A stretch of DNA of 64,000 bases from the NCBI RefSeq assembly GCF_001544015.1, contig NZ_AP014924.1, positions 992,001 through 1,056,000 on the forward strand. Direction: 5' to 3'. This stretch comes from Limnochorda pilosa. GTDB lineage: Bacteria; Bacillota; Limnochordia; Limnochordales; Limnochordaceae. Shown here one piece after another: positions 9,827 through 18,564 of the stretch (position 1 is its first letter; each line of letters begins with the position of its first letter). The notes below the pieces were generated by a model. The model did not search any database. It saw only the letters and a list, made by a program, of their open reading frames with translations, and was not told where the DNA came from. A program made the translations under genes and the position numbers.

Positions 9827-10684
9827 TCATGGCGCGTATTCATACTCGATGCGCTCAATCCGGCCGCGCCAGTAAGGCTTCGGCCCGTCCCCCAGCAACC
9901 ACGCCACCTCGCCTTCGAGCGGCACCAGCATGCCGTCCCGGTCCTCGTAGTTCCAGAACCGGCCTTGCCAGGGCGTTGGCACCTGGGTCCCATTCACGGC
10001 TCGGTATCGTCTGTCGGCACGCACGGAGCTGATGAGCCCTTCAGCATCGAATTCGAAGACGAGGGTGACGATCGTTCCCCCATCGGTGAGGGTCGCGCGG
10101 GCATGGGCCTCGTCCACGGCTTCCCACGCCACGCCCTGACTCGGGAGAAGCGCCGTGGGGTACCAGGCCGATTCCGCGAAGAAGCGAATCAGCTCTCCCT
10201 GGTCCAGCTCTGGGCTGCTGGGCTGGTCCATCACGGTCACGAGCCCGAACAGCTTCGCGGTCAGGAGACCTTCGCCCGCCACGTATGCGTCACGGACATG
10301 AACGTTCATCCCGGGAGCCATGTGAATCCGTGCATCCCAGACGAAGCCCGGGCGCCGGGTGACCACACGCTGGTTCGAGGTGAAGGGCCTCCATTGCTCC
10401 TCGGTCTCGCTCATGTTGAAGGTGCCCGTGTGTTCCCCGCTGGCTGAAGCGATCAGCGGCTGCCCATCTTTCAAGACGGTACGGAAGTACCGTTGGACAG
10501 GAGCGGGCAGGCCTTCCAACTCACCAGCGTCGTACGCTTCTGGGGTCACCGCCACACTGGCCGCTTGCATGCGCGCATGCAGGCCTCGCGTATCCGACTG
10601 CCAGCGGTTCGCACCGATGAGGATCGCTGCCGTCATGAGCAAGACGACGACTCCTGCAACTGCGAACGACACTCTCCACCACAT
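9827..10684 (-). CDS. Membrane-anchored protein resembling DUF6544/DUF6920
   Basis: 285 aa from the ATG at 10684 (GGGAGCACCAGAC upstream). One N-terminal helix (VSFAVAGVVVLLMTAAILIGA) anchors a soluble domain containing LPAPVQRYFRTVLKDGQP, ATGEHTGTF-like GEHTGTFNM, RPGFVWDARI, and ALLPSQGVAWEAVDEAHARATLTDGG. This order of motifs is typical of the uncharacterised DUF6544 family. Function unknown; it stands alone, convergent with no partner. Confidence 0.7.
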   Translation of the reverse strand: MWWRVSFAVAGVVVLLMTAAILIGANRWQSDTRGLHARMQAASVAVTPEAYDAGELEGLPAPVQRYFRTVLKDGQPLIASASGEHTGTFNMSETEEQWRPFTSNQRVVTRRPGFVWDARIHMAPGMNVHVRDAYVAGEGLLTAKLFGLVTVMDQPSSPELDQGELIRFFAESAWYPTALLPSQGVAWEAVDEAHARATLTDGGTIVTLVFEFDAEGLISSVRADRRYRAVNGTQVPTPWQGRFWNYEDRDGMLVPLEGEVAWLLGDGPKPYWRGRIERIEYEYAP

Positions 10685-11129
10685 GTCTGGTGCTCCCTTC
10701 GGCCCACAGGTTTCATCGAACCACCTGCAAAGCCCTGCATCAAGGGTACACGGGGCGCCGAGACGGCCGCCATCTCGCTGACCAGGTTCCACATCGCCCC
10801 GAGCGAACCACCCCTGTCGGCATCGGGAGACCGGGCGCGCAGGCCAACGCTAGCCAGATTCGACCTTTCTCCGAATCCCCCTCCAGTGTGCCGGATCCCT
10901 GTGAAACCGGCAAAGGAACCGAAGGATGTGCTCTTGCCTTCAGGACAGCCGGCAGCGGCGCGGCCCGGTGGTAGGCCCTATGGATTCGGGTGCTCTGCCT
11001 ATACGGGCGACTCCTTCGTGGTCACCCCCGTTCTACCTCTGCAACCTCCACTGACCGGTCGGATGGGATGGGATGGGAACTCACACGTTCCGCCGCGGGT
11101 AAAGAGCACCGGCCGGGCAAACTACGCCC
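10685..11129. other. Gene-poor spacer
   Basis: 445 nt without a convincing ORF, RNA gene or attC-like repeat on either strand. Confidence 0.5.
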
Positions 11130-11534
11130 ATGCTGGTGCGCTTTCTGATCTACGGTGCGCTCGGTTGGATCGTGGAGATCCTGTGGACGGGGACGGGAAG
11201 CATCCTCCGGCGCGACCCGCGCTTGACGGCAACGACCTACCTCTGGATGTTTCCCATCTACGGCGGTGGTGCGCTCCTGTTTGAGCGATTGTACCAGGTG
11301 GTCGCAGCTCAGCCGTGGATTCTTCGCGGGCTCGTGTGGGTGGTGGCCATTTTCGGTGTCGAGTACGTGACCGGTTGGCTCATCCGGCGGGCGGTCGGCC
11401 ACTGCCCCTGGGATTACAGCGGGGCGCCCCTCGCTTTGGGCGAGCTGGTCAGGTTGGACTATGCACCGGCCTGGTTTCTGCTTGGCCTGTTGTTTGAGCG
11501 ACTCCACCTTGCGTTGGTGGCAAGCTTTCCATAA
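11130..11534 (+). CDS. Small membrane protein, putative ABC-transporter type IV (CmpB-like, PF06541)
   Basis: 134 aa with about four hydrophobic segments. The sequence has the family pattern LGWIVEILWTG near the start, MFPIYGGGALLFE in the middle, and EYVTGWLIRRAVGHCPWDYS towards the end. Role unknown; annotation as an ABC permease in this family is by name only. It is the last gene before the cassette array and is transcribed towards it. Confidence 0.72.
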   Translation: MLVRFLIYGALGWIVEILWTGTGSILRRDPRLTATTYLWMFPIYGGGALLFERLYQVVAAQPWILRGLVWVVAIFGVEYVTGWLIRRAVGHCPWDYSGAPLALGELVRLDYAPAWFLLGLLFERLHLALVASFP

Positions 11535-11665
11535 GACGAGACGACACGGCGTCTCCGGCATCGCTCGGCCAGCCGCCCACAACTGACGAGAAACCTTCTC
11601 CAACGGGCGGACTGGATCCACGTGGAGAGACCAGCCCCTGCCCCCGAGCAGTTCCGCCGCGATTC

Positions 11666-11725
11666 TGGCTAGCGTTAGCCCAGGCACCCGTCTCCTACGG
11701 CGTCCGCTGGATACGCCTGTTAGGC
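11666..11725 (-). repeat. Degenerate terminal attC
   Basis: The half ACGGCGTCCGCTGGATACGC with GTTAGGC at 11719-11725 is intact; the other half is not recognisable beyond GCTAGCGTTAGCC. This is the distal end of the array. Confidence 0.55.
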
Positions 11726-11756
11726 CGATCGCGTGATCCTCAGTGACCACACATGC

Positions 11757-12395
11757 CTAGGCCGGTCCTTCCCTAGGAACGAACCTGAGATCAAGCCACG
11801 TTCGTGAGGGCAAGACGTCCTCAGGATACTCGTCCCATATCGGCAGGTCCTCATCGTTCTCCACGACGAAGGCTCGTAGGAGAGCTTCGACGGACTGAGG
11901 ATCATCGGGCTGACTATGGGGTCCCAGCTCACATGCAAGCCATTTCCATATGAACTCGGCCAAAGATAACCAGCCTTCCGCGCGGAGGCGTCTTGTCGAG
12001 GCCTCTCCAAACTGCCTGAGAACGTCCGCAACAGGGGTTATGCGGAACGTCGCTCTGACTTCATCCACTGCGAGGACGAAGCTTCGCTCGGCTATGCGGC
12101 TGTGCAGGTGCGCGTCCTTAAGCTGCCTCTTCTCGATGTCTAGCATTAGCTCCTGTGATCGCTTGATCTGAAACAGCGCTGTCTTCATGAATTCTTCCGC
12201 CGGAACGTACACAGTGACTGCTAGGTCTGCGCCATATCGGTCAACTTGACGGGTACCCTTCCGGTGCAGGACGTATACTTGGCTCTCCATTATGATCGGC
12301 GCTGACACACCTATGTCGCACCCACGCCGACGTCGAGCCAGTTTCCCGGTCACGTGGTTCATATAGGCCACTTCGTCTCTAGGGTGGCCATCCAA
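11757..12395 (-). CDS. Hypothetical cassette protein (terminal cassette)
   Basis: 212 aa from a TTG; the same frame stays open upstream to about 12,489 (residues GDSFFHDLDKVLGHALSDVAQ), but no ATG/GTG occurs there, while an ATG with GAGGGG at 12,478 is in another frame. A one-base frameshift near the start is therefore likely. The product is soluble, with VSAPIIMESQVYVLHRKG, AVTVYVPAEEFMKTA and a tryptophan-rich EFIWKWLACELG. I do not recognise the family. It is the last cassette, so it is probably poorly expressed and decaying. Confidence 0.6.
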   Translation of the reverse strand: MDGHPRDEVAYMNHVTGKLARRRRGCDIGVSAPIIMESQVYVLHRKGTRQVDRYGADLAVTVYVPAEEFMKTALFQIKRSQELMLDIEKRQLKDAHLHSRIAERSFVLAVDEVRATFRITPVADVLRQFGEASTRRLRAEGWLSLAEFIWKWLACELGPHSQPDDPQSVEALLRAFVVENDEDLPIWDEYPEDVLPSRTWLDLRFVPREGPA

Positions 12396-12501
12396 CCAGG
12401 CTCTCGTGGCCTGTGCGACATCTGATAGAGCATGACCAAGTACCTTGTCGAGATCATGGAAGAAGGAATCGCCATGTTCATCCCCTCAGCACAGGCAGTC
12501 G

Positions 12502-12591
12502 CCCTAACGTCCTGCCGTATCAGCGGCGGCACGCTCACGCTTCGATCGACGCTCCCCGCCATGACCCGCCCGCTGGATACGCTTGTTAGAC
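12502..12591 (-). repeat. attC site
   Basis: Type with the GTCCTGCCGTATCAGCGGCG arm; ends CCTAAC (left) and GTTAGAC (right). It follows the GNAT gene. Confidence 0.88.
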
Positions 12592-12601
12592 GGACGCCTT
12601 A

Positions 12602-13102
12602 TCAGCACAATTTAAGAACCATGACTTCCTCAAACAGATCTGAACCCGGACGCAAAGGCAACCTGACCCCGGTGCCAATGAACCCGGAAGACAGATAGAG
12701 TCGTTTGGCCTCGTCGTTTCCTTCGGTAACGTGGAGAATAACCTCCGAGACCCCTTTTGATCTCGCCCAGTCAATGGCGGCATCAACTAATGCCCTCCCA
12801 ACCCCCAGGCCACGTTCGCTTGGCATCACCCACATCGAGAAAAGACCTGCTTGGGACGCGTCGTCCTCTGAAGGGCCGACGCGTGCCATGCCGACGGGAC
12901 GGCCATCGCGTTCAGCCAGCAGGAAATCCCGATCGGCCAAGCTACTGGAAGCTACCAATTCCGTCCAGTGGGAATCGATTTGCTGTCTCTCACCATCCAA
13001 CGTACTCCCAAACGCGTTAGGCGAGTCAGCAAGTGCCTGGAGCCGTAACGACTTCCAAAGCTGCCATTCATCGGGGAGAAAGCTTCGAATCAGCGTACCC
13101 AC
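12602..13102 (-). CDS. GNAT family N-acetyltransferase (cassette)
   Basis: 166 aa from the GTG at 13102, which has GAGGTGAGCGGG upstream; an in-frame GTG at 13111 is the alternative. The acetyl-CoA motif A is seen as MWVMPSERGLGVGRALVDAAIDWA, followed by VTEGNDEAKRLYLSSGFIGTG, typical of the RimI/YhbS-like group. Substrate unknown. The ORF ends 11 nt before its attC, the usual cassette geometry. Confidence 0.85.
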   Translation of the reverse strand: MGTLIRSFLPDEWQLWKSLRLQALADSPNAFGSTLDGERQQIDSHWTELVASSSLADRDFLLAERDGRPVGMARVGPSEDDASQAGLFSMWVMPSERGLGVGRALVDAAIDWARSKGVSEVILHVTEGNDEAKRLYLSSGFIGTGVRLPLRPGSDLFEEVMVLKLC

Positions 13103-13122
13103 CCCGCTCACCTCTTCGTTCC

Positions 13123-13215
13123 GTCTAGCGTCCTGCCGTATCAGCGGCGCCGCCACTCAGCTACCAACGGAGCAGCCCAGCCAACTACGGCGTCCGCTGC
13201 AGACGCTTGTTAGTC
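13123..13215 (-). repeat. attC site
   Basis: GTCTAGC at the left and GTTAGTC at the right, with the common CGTATCAGCGGCGCC arm and CGTCCGCTGCAGACGC opposite. Confidence 0.9.
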
Positions 13216-13225
13216 GTTTCTGAAC

Positions 13226-14113
13226 TCACCCGTCCCGTCCGGCTCCCGGCAACGTGTGTCCAAACTCGACAAAGAAACGCTCATCAACCTCGTAGACGGT
13301 TCGCGGTACGAGGCCGAGTTCAAGGTTAGCGAGCATTTCCACGAGAACCTCCCCGTCAACGAGCTCAATAGGTGGTACTCCGTCCCTGATAGCTTCTTTG
13401 CGAGCCTCAGAAGTGAACGTAGCGGTAGTGAGGATCATGCCTTTGTCCGCTCTACCCATCATCGCCCCACGAAAGTCGCGGACTACTGATGGCCCCACCG
13501 AATGGGAGCACCGCTTACATTGAAAGTAGACGTAGAAGCTCACCAGGGGATTGACGCGGAGTACTCCGTGTCCGTCAATGCCTCCATCGCCACTGCGACC
13601 GGTCACCGTAACGTTCTCGAATCCAGATTCCCGAAGCAGCCGCTGGCATAAGCGCTCGAAACCGTCGGGCGGCAACTTCCCCAGGAGCTCCAAAACCTGG
13701 GCCTTGTAGTCCCGCTCTCCCTGCAGTTCTTCGGGATCGGGCAGGTCTCCGTCCGATACCTCGGTCTCTTCCTGGGAACCCGAGGTGCGAAGCCTCTCCT
13801 TCAGCTCACGGAAAAGGTCAAGTGCGCCATCCGCATTCAGGCTAGACGCCCGTCCCCTTTCAGTGAGACTCCATACCCCACGTCTTGACGAATCTACGAG
13901 GCCGGCCTTCGCTAGGTAAAACCGTGCCCAATGTACGCGGTTCTTGAACCGTGACCGGCCACTCGTAAGCTCTCCGTGCAGGATATCCGCCGGAACATCC
14001 AAAGCGGTGGCGATCCACTCTTCCACCTCGCCTGGACGCGCAGAGCCCCCAAGGTGTCTCAACGCATCCAGGATAGGACCCATGAACTCCACAAACTGAG
14101 GTCCCCGTGCCAT
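13226..14113 (-). CDS. Mrr-type restriction endonuclease (cassette)
   Basis: 295 aa from the ATG at 14113 (GAGGGAGACAC upstream). Residues ~1-90 form the Mrr N-terminal winged-helix domain (LGGSARPGEVEEWIATAL, VHWARFYLAKAGLVDSSRRGVWSLTERG). The C-terminal catalytic domain begins near 150: LPPDGFERLCQRLLRESGFENV, then GDGGIDGHGV and FYVYFQCKR, giving the D-QxK nuclease core. Type IV Mrr enzymes cut methylated foreign DNA. No methylase accompanies it, as expected for type IV. A phage-defence gene carried as a mobile cassette. Confidence 0.9.
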   Translation of the reverse strand: MARGPQFVEFMGPILDALRHLGGSARPGEVEEWIATALDVPADILHGELTSGRSRFKNRVHWARFYLAKAGLVDSSRRGVWSLTERGRASSLNADGALDLFRELKERLRTSGSQEETEVSDGDLPDPEELQGERDYKAQVLELLGKLPPDGFERLCQRLLRESGFENVTVTGRSGDGGIDGHGVLRVNPLVSFYVYFQCKRCSHSVGPSVVRDFRGAMMGRADKGMILTTATFTSEARKEAIRDGVPPIELVDGEVLVEMLANLELGLVPRTVYEVDERFFVEFGHTLPGAGRDG

Positions 14114-14158
14114 GTGTCTCCCTCCCGTGAAACCGACCACGTCCTACCGAAGCAAAAC

Positions 14159-14218
14159 GGCTAACATCATCGGCGTCAGCGGCGAGGGCAGCGAGTCCGC
14201 TGCACGCCGGTGTTGGGC
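14159..14218 (-). repeat. attC site, short divergent type
   Basis: 60 bp: GGCTAAC at the left, GTTGGGC at the right, arms CGTCAGCGGCG and GAGTCCGCTGCACG. Different in sequence from the array majority but with the same fold. Confidence 0.75.
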
Positions 14219-14242
14219 CACGAAATACCGAATGGCCGTCGC

Positions 14243-15019
14243 TTACTGCGGTTGGACAAAGGCCAGCACAGGAGGAAGCACCTTGTCGATCTCAGTGAAT
14301 TCCTGCCTGTGGTTCAGTGCTTCCATTAGCTGAACTCGAACCTTTGTTTGGCTGAGTACAGGCCCATATTCTTCCGTGCTTGCCAACGCCGGGTCGTTTC
14401 TTGTGCCGACGAGCCAGAGCGTCGGACAGAGCACGTCGCCGGGTTCGACTGGCGCCCACCCGAGCATTGCGGTCAACCATGCCAGCCTCAGGAGTATCTC
14501 ACCGGTTTGGAGACGAGTTTGGTCTTCCGGAGAGAGCGATTGAAGATTGAGCGTCCCATCTGCTCGAGCCTGCAAAATCGGCGCCCAATGGTCGCGAAGG
14601 CCGCGGATGAACTGCCCGAAATCGCCGGGAGCGGCCGGGCCGAAGGGAATCCCAACCATGACAAACTTGGTGACGCGAGCGGATTGGGCGGCCAAATAGC
14701 GACCCACGTTCGCGCCATACGAGAAACCCCAGACTGCAAACCTTTCAATGCCCACTGCATCAGCAACGGCCAGAATGTCCTGGCAGTGCCTGTCGGTTGT
14801 GTAGCTGGTGGCGTCGATTGGCCTGTCGCTTTCGCCATTCCCGCGTATGTCAACCGTGATGACCCGGAAGTTGCGCTTCAGCCGTTCGACATACCCAGCG
14901 GTGTGCCAATCCTGACGGTCGCGGCCCCCACCATGAAGTAACACAATCGGCGCTCCGGATCCGCTAACATCATAGGCAATACGGTGACCATCGATTGAAG
15001 TCGCAAAGGATGTGCTCAT
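14243..15019 (-). CDS. Alpha/beta hydrolase (cassette)
   Basis: 258 aa, ATG start. It has the oxyanion motif LLHGGGRDRQDW, the nucleophile elbow GFSYGAN (Ser), an acid in LWLVGTRNDPA and the catalytic His in ALNHRQEFTE. The cap is short. Family members include epoxide hydrolases, haloperoxidases and ester hydrolases; the substrate cannot be assigned. Confidence 0.88.
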   Translation of the reverse strand: MSTSFATSIDGHRIAYDVSGSGAPIVLLHGGGRDRQDWHTAGYVERLKRNFRVITVDIRGNGESDRPIDATSYTTDRHCQDILAVADAVGIERFAVWGFSYGANVGRYLAAQSARVTKFVMVGIPFGPAAPGDFGQFIRGLRDHWAPILQARADGTLNLQSLSPEDQTRLQTGEILLRLAWLTAMLGWAPVEPGDVLCPTLWLVGTRNDPALASTEEYGPVLSQTKVRVQLMEALNHRQEFTEIDKVLPPVLAFVQPQ

Positions 15020-15054
15020 ACCTATCCTCTTTCTGTTTGAGAAGTGTGACCCTG

Positions 15055-15150
15055 GCCTAACGTCCTTGCGGCTCAGCGGCGCCGACGGCCGCCGTCAACT
15101 TGTCCCCTCCCGACTCCCCCTTCGGCGTCCGCTGCAGCCGCTTGCTAGAG
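15055..15150 (-). repeat. attC site
   Basis: The GCGGCTCAGCGGCGCC / GGCGTCCGCTGCAGCCGC subtype; ends GCCTAAC and GCTAGAG. Confidence 0.9.
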
Positions 15151-15414
15151 GGCTTGGGCACCGCTCGACGCGTTGCCTAAGGTCGGCGCGAAGAGAGCTC
15201 GAGCCCAGTCCCGCCGTTCAGCGCGCCTCCGTATTCCACCCACGTCAGCCCAAGGTCAACCCGCCACCTTCGCCGTACCGATGGGCCCGCTTCCGCCATC
15301 GCTTGGGGCACCCACCCTCTTCTGGCCACCCGGTACCCTTTACACCGTCACTCCTCGCGCCGCCCTCCATCCAGCTTTCGACGACCGACCAGGTGTCAAC
15401 AGATCCTCATGTCC
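15151..15414 (-). ncRNA. ORF-less cassette A with long-range inverted repeat
   Basis: 264 nt between two attC sites, with no credible ORF on the cassette strand. Arm GGTCGGCGCGAAGAG at 15,181-15,195 pairs with CTCCTCGCGCCGCC at 15,351-15,364 across 155 nt. The same architecture recurs in five other ORF-less cassettes. As a minus-strand RNA the one exception is a G-U pair, and one adenosine (in GCCGACC) is bulged. Structured RNA is inferred; the type label is provisional. Confidence 0.55.
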
Positions 15415-15481
15415 CTCTAACACTCGGGTTCAGGCGCGGTGGCGCGATAGCGCCGACGTCGCCTGGAACCCATTGTTGGGC
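15415..15481 (-). repeat. attC site, short divergent type
   Basis: 67 bp: CTCTAAC at the left, GTTGGGC at the right, arms GGGTTCAGGCG and CGCCTGGAACCC. Confidence 0.8.
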
Positions 15482-15484
15482 CAT

Positions 15485-15895
15485 TCACTTCTGCGGAACC
15501 ACGGCAACGGCATCAATCTCCACAAGAAAATCAGGGTGTGCCAATGCGGGGACAAAGATACCGCTAATGACGGGGGGATTCGGACGTTGGCCCCAAACTT
15601 TTTGAAACGCCTCGAATCCAGCTTGAGCCGATTGGCCATGCAGGATATAGACGTTCCACTTTACGACGTGTTGGAGTCCGGCCCCGCCTGCCGCGAGCGC
15701 TGTTTCCAGATTCTTTAATGCTTTTTCCGTCTGTACTCTGATGTCACCCTTGCCGACAATGTTGCCAGAAGCATCCACCGCATTCTGTCCACCAACATAG
15801 ATTGTTGTTGCGTTGCCGCTGACGACAACAGCCTGAGTATATGCGGGATTCTTGTGCAAGCCCGGCGGATTAAGATGTTGAACGTTTCCATGCAT
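15485..15895 (-). CDS. RidA/YjgF-family protein (cassette)
   Basis: 136 aa from the ATG at 15895, which has AAAGGAGGAAC upstream. YjgF fold features are NPPGLHKNPAYTQAVVVSG at the start, IYVGGQNAVDASG, QTEKALKNLETALAAGGAG and the C-terminal FLVEIDAVAVVP. The conserved catalytic arginine (usually near R105) is not in its usual R.AVxV..LP context here (NPPVISGIFVPALAHP), so it may belong to a non-RidA subgroup that lacks imine deaminase activity. Confidence 0.85.
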   Translation of the reverse strand: MHGNVQHLNPPGLHKNPAYTQAVVVSGNATTIYVGGQNAVDASGNIVGKGDIRVQTEKALKNLETALAAGGAGLQHVVKWNVYILHGQSAQAGFEAFQKVWGQRPNPPVISGIFVPALAHPDFLVEIDAVAVVPQK

Positions 15896-15932
15896 AAGCT
15901 CTTGTTCCTCCTTTAGGGGCGAGAGACTGACA

Positions 15933-16026
15933 GCCCAACGTCCTGCCGTATCAGCGGCGCCGCCACCCCGCCTCCGAGCGAAGCGTCTTGCCCAACTACG
16001 GCGTCCGCTGCATACGCTTGCTAGAC
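15933..16026 (-). repeat. attC site
   Basis: GCCCAAC left, GCTAGAC right; common CGTATCAGCGGCGCC subtype. Confidence 0.9.
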
Positions 16027-16037
16027 GGCCGGCCATG

Positions 16038-16234
16038 TCACTGGAACTGTCCTACCTCAGGGACCGACAGTCCCCGACAGATCTTCCGTGCCAGCTCGTC
16101 CGGGATCTCCACATGACGAGGAATGGTTTCTATGGCGCCCGTCTGCGGATTCATCCAGAGCGAGTGCGACGGCCTTCCCGCTTGAGAACACAGCCGTGTT
16201 TCCTCAGATGCCGAAGTAAGGCACCTCGTTTCAC
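16038..16234 (-). pseudogene. hicA: HicA toxin, copy 1, frameshifted
   Basis: Begins with the GTG that overlaps the hicB stop (GTGA) and reads VKRGALLRHLRKHGCVLKREG, the HicA double-stranded-RNA-binding start. A missing C near 16,172 (GCGACGGCC, where the intact third copy has GCGACCGGCC) then breaks the frame. The rest (SHSLWMNPQTGAIETIPRHVEIP) is in another frame, separating the toxic His region from the start. The same lesion is in copy 2. Confidence 0.8.
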
Positions 16235-16446
16235 CGAACGCTGACCCTCTCAACGACAGCGTCGGGCGGAATCCCACGCAGTCCCTGATCCCGACGGTCC
16301 TCGAGGATCAAGCGGATGGCTTCCGATAGGCTTTGCAGCGCTTCATCCTGCGTCTTGCCCTGGCCGTTAGCGCCCGGAACCTCGGGAGAATACGCAATGA
16401 ACCACTGCCCATCCCGCTCAACAACCGCCGTGAACTCGTTGGCCAC
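16231..16446 (-). CDS. hicB: HicB antitoxin, copy 1 (cassette)
   Basis: 71 aa: EFTAVVERDGQWFIAYSPEVPGANGQGKTQDEALQSLSEAIRLILEDR is the HicB partially degenerated RNase H-like fold; no DNA-binding extension is present, so this is the short form. It is encoded before hicA. About 140 nt of leader separate it from the attC on its right; a TAGAAT -10-like element (GGTAGAATAG) is in that leader, so a private promoter is possible. Nearly identical to copies at 18,758 and 35,365. Confidence 0.88.
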   Translation of the reverse strand: MANEFTAVVERDGQWFIAYSPEVPGANGQGKTQDEALQSLSEAIRLILEDRRDQGLRGIPPDAVVERVSVR

Positions 16447-16592
16447 GCGACCAGCCCCCCATCCACCATCAGCACCCTTGCGCTTGCCCTACTATTCTAC
16501 CGCACCGCGCTGCATCGTGCTGAGTCCCACGTGGCCACTACCGTCTCCCAGAAGAAGCTCAATGAGCCTTCGCACATCTGCCAACTCCGTCC

Positions 16593-16688
16593 GTCTAGCG
16601 CCCTTGCGGCTCAGCGGCGCCGACGGCCGGCGTCAACTTGTCCCCTCCCGACTCCCCCTTCGGCGTCCGCTGCAGCCGCTTGTTAGGG
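16593..16688 (-). repeat. attC site
   Basis: GTCTAGC left, GTTAGGG right; GCGGCTCAGCGGCGCC subtype. Confidence 0.9.
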
Positions 16689-16709
16689 CGGTCACCGCAT
16701 CTCATCCAC

Positions 16710-17264
16710 TCACTTGCGCAGCGCTAGCTTGATGGAACATCGGCTCGCGGCGGCGTCGAGAAGCGCATGCAGGGTCTTGGATCTCTCGCGCACGTCGAGG
16801 TCGCCGGCGGACCGCCGAGCGTCTTCGAGTGCGGATCGCAGCTCCGACAGGTCGAGAACGGTGGCGGCGATGCAGTAGTAGGTCTTCGACCGCCCTTCAT
16901 TGAAGTGGGCGAGCATCTCGTCGAGCAGTTCCTCCCGGGCGCACTGTTCCTCGATGAACAGGTCGAGCCCGGCACGCTTGATCAGGGCGATGTTGCCGTC
17001 GAGCGACGCGTAGCAGGTGAAGGTGTCGCGCTGCCGTCCGAAAGCGCGGTGCTCCGCCCAGCGCGCGCATGACTCGCTCTCGGCGCAATCCCAGCAGAAT
17101 TCGATGCCCTTGCGTTTCACGGCGCACGTGATGAAGGGGCAGCCAGCAGATACGCGAATCTCGCTCTTGCATCCACCGCAGCGGCTCGCTCCCTCCGTGT
17201 GATAGCGTGGGCACAGCCGACACGACAACCCGCAGATCCCGACCTCGGGGTAACGAAACTTCAT
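16710..17264 (-). CDS. DUF3795 cysteine-rich protein (cassette)
   Basis: 184 aa from the ATG at 17264. The N-terminal half has closely spaced Cys typical of DUF3795: GICGLSCRLCPRYHTEG, CGGCKS, CPFITCAVKRKGIEFCWDCAE. It probably binds zinc or an Fe-S cluster. A helical C-terminal part follows. Function is unknown; members are common as solitary genes in Firmicutes and methanogens. An earlier in-frame codon could extend it by five residues. Confidence 0.82.
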   Translation of the reverse strand: MKFRYPEVGICGLSCRLCPRYHTEGASRCGGCKSEIRVSAGCPFITCAVKRKGIEFCWDCAESESCARWAEHRAFGRQRDTFTCYASLDGNIALIKRAGLDLFIEEQCAREELLDEMLAHFNEGRSKTYYCIAATVLDLSELRSALEDARRSAGDLDVRERSKTLHALLDAAASRCSIKLALRK

Positions 17265-17294
17265 TGGCGCCCCCCCCACCCGTGCCGTGACCCG

Positions 17295-17387
17295 GCCTAA
17301 CGTCCTGCCGTATCAGCGGCGCCGCCACCCGGCCGCCGGCCGGTGCTCCGGGCCACCTACGGCGTTCGCTGCATGCGCTTGTTGGGG
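17295..17387 (-). repeat. attC site
   Basis: GCCTAAC left, GTTGGGG right; CGTATCAGCGGCGCC arm against GGCGTTCGCTGCATGCGC. Confidence 0.9.
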
Positions 17388-17806
17388 CTGTGGGCGAATC
17401 CGCGAAACGGTCTCCTCGGTCGGCACGAAGAGACAAGAAAGGCACGGGACCCTGCTCGCTCGTACGTCCCACTCCATACGCTCAACCTCCGCGTGCCATC
17501 GCGCGGGTACTCCGGAGCCCGCGCCGTGACCCAGCCCTACCCACTTAGCGTTTCTGTGGAACTAGTACCCTTCACCACATCCGAGAAGTCCAGCGGCCTC
17601 GACGCAAAGCCACATGCGGCGAAACAGCCACCTCAATCAGTACCCAATTGACTGAGCGCACCCCTCGCGCACTCAGCCACTGTCCGAGCTCGGCCCTCCA
17701 TAGAGGAAACGTGATAGCCGACCATTCATTCTCGACGCTGTGACTCTTCGCGCCGCCCACCGCAGCGATACCGACAACTGGCCAGGTCTCGCACGTTCCA
17801 CCTGTA
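17388..17806 (-). ncRNA. ORF-less cassette B with long-range inverted repeat
   Basis: Longest member (about 420 nt). Arms GGTCGGCACGAAGAG (17,418-17,432) and CTCTTCGCGCCGCC (17,744-17,757) are 311 nt apart. The A in GGTCGGCA makes a U that pairs with G in the minus-strand RNA but an A-C mismatch on the plus strand. A 62-codon minus ORF at 17,572-17,760 has no family features and spans the arm, so it is taken as chance. Confidence 0.55.
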
Positions 17807-17899
17807 TCCTAACGTCCTGCCGTATCAGCGGCGCCGACCGCCAGCCACCAACCGGTGTACCCCGCCCCCTACGGCGTCCGCTGCATACGCTTGCTAGAC
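17807..17899 (-). repeat. attC site
   Basis: TCCTAAC left, GCTAGAC right. The CTAG supplies the stop codon of the deaminase gene. Confidence 0.9.
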
Positions 17900-18433
17900 C
17901 TCATCTTTAATCGGTGCACCAATCCTGAATCCATCCTGCGCCGGTCTCCCGCCTGCAAGAATGTACTCCAGAGCCCGGGGAGCATATCGCCTGAAGAGAG
18001 ACATCGACTCCTCCGCGAGCACATCGCCGAGATAGGTTTTCAGGTGTCGACGAACGTACGGATTCGCCTCGATGGTCTCCTGAGAGTATACGACTGGATC
18101 GTGCATAGCAAAGACCACGTGTGGAACATCTGCCATCACGGCAGCTCCAAGACACATCGGGCAGGGTTCGAGTGTGGTAAAGAGTACTGCGCGGCAGTAG
18201 TCTCGCCACAGGCGCTCACCTCCGGCAAGGAGTGCATTCAACTCCGCATGGCATAACTGGCTTCGTGCTTCGTTGTGGCGCGCTCGCCCGCGCGACACAA
18301 CTTCGCCGTCGATCACCACAACGGCTCCAACAGGCAGCTCTCCAGCTTTGCCGGCAAGATCGGCTTCGATCAGTGCTTCGCGCATGAAGGCGTCGAGGTC
18401 CAAGGAACCTATCGCATCCGCGACTGGGTCCAT
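17894..18433 (-). CDS. Nucleoside/guanine deaminase-like zinc hydrolase (cassette)
   Basis: 179 aa, ATG at 18433 with GGAGGCGAGCTC upstream. The cytidine/deoxycytidylate deaminase fold is shown by GELPVGAVVVIDGEVVSRGRARH, the zinc site CHAELNALL (His, Glu) and PCPMCLGAAV (two Cys). It resembles TadA/guanine deaminase members; the extra C-terminal 60 residues suggest a free nucleobase or nucleoside substrate rather than tRNA. The stop TAG is made by the first bases of its attC. Confidence 0.87.
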   Translation of the reverse strand: MDPVADAIGSLDLDAFMREALIEADLAGKAGELPVGAVVVIDGEVVSRGRARHNEARSQLCHAELNALLAGGERLWRDYCRAVLFTTLEPCPMCLGAAVMADVPHVVFAMHDPVVYSQETIEANPYVRRHLKTYLGDVLAEESMSLFRRYAPRALEYILAGGRPAQDGFRIGAPIKDEV

Positions 18434-18460
18434 GAGCTCGCCTCCGACTCTGAAATGGAG

Positions 18461-18553
18461 GTCTAACGTCCTGCCGTATCAGCGGCGCCGACAGCCAGCC
18501 ACGAGTCGATGTACCTGACCATCTGCGGCGTCCGCTGCATACGCTTGTTAGAC
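18461..18553 (-). repeat. attC site
   Basis: GTCTAAC left, GTTAGAC right; CGTATCAGCGGCGCC subtype. Confidence 0.92.
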
Positions 18554-18564
18554 GGCCGGCCATG

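Noticed and set aside
17572-17760. Possible small protein in ORF-less cassette B
   Set aside because: No ribosome site, no family features, and the frame is not conserved in the related cassettes A, C and D.
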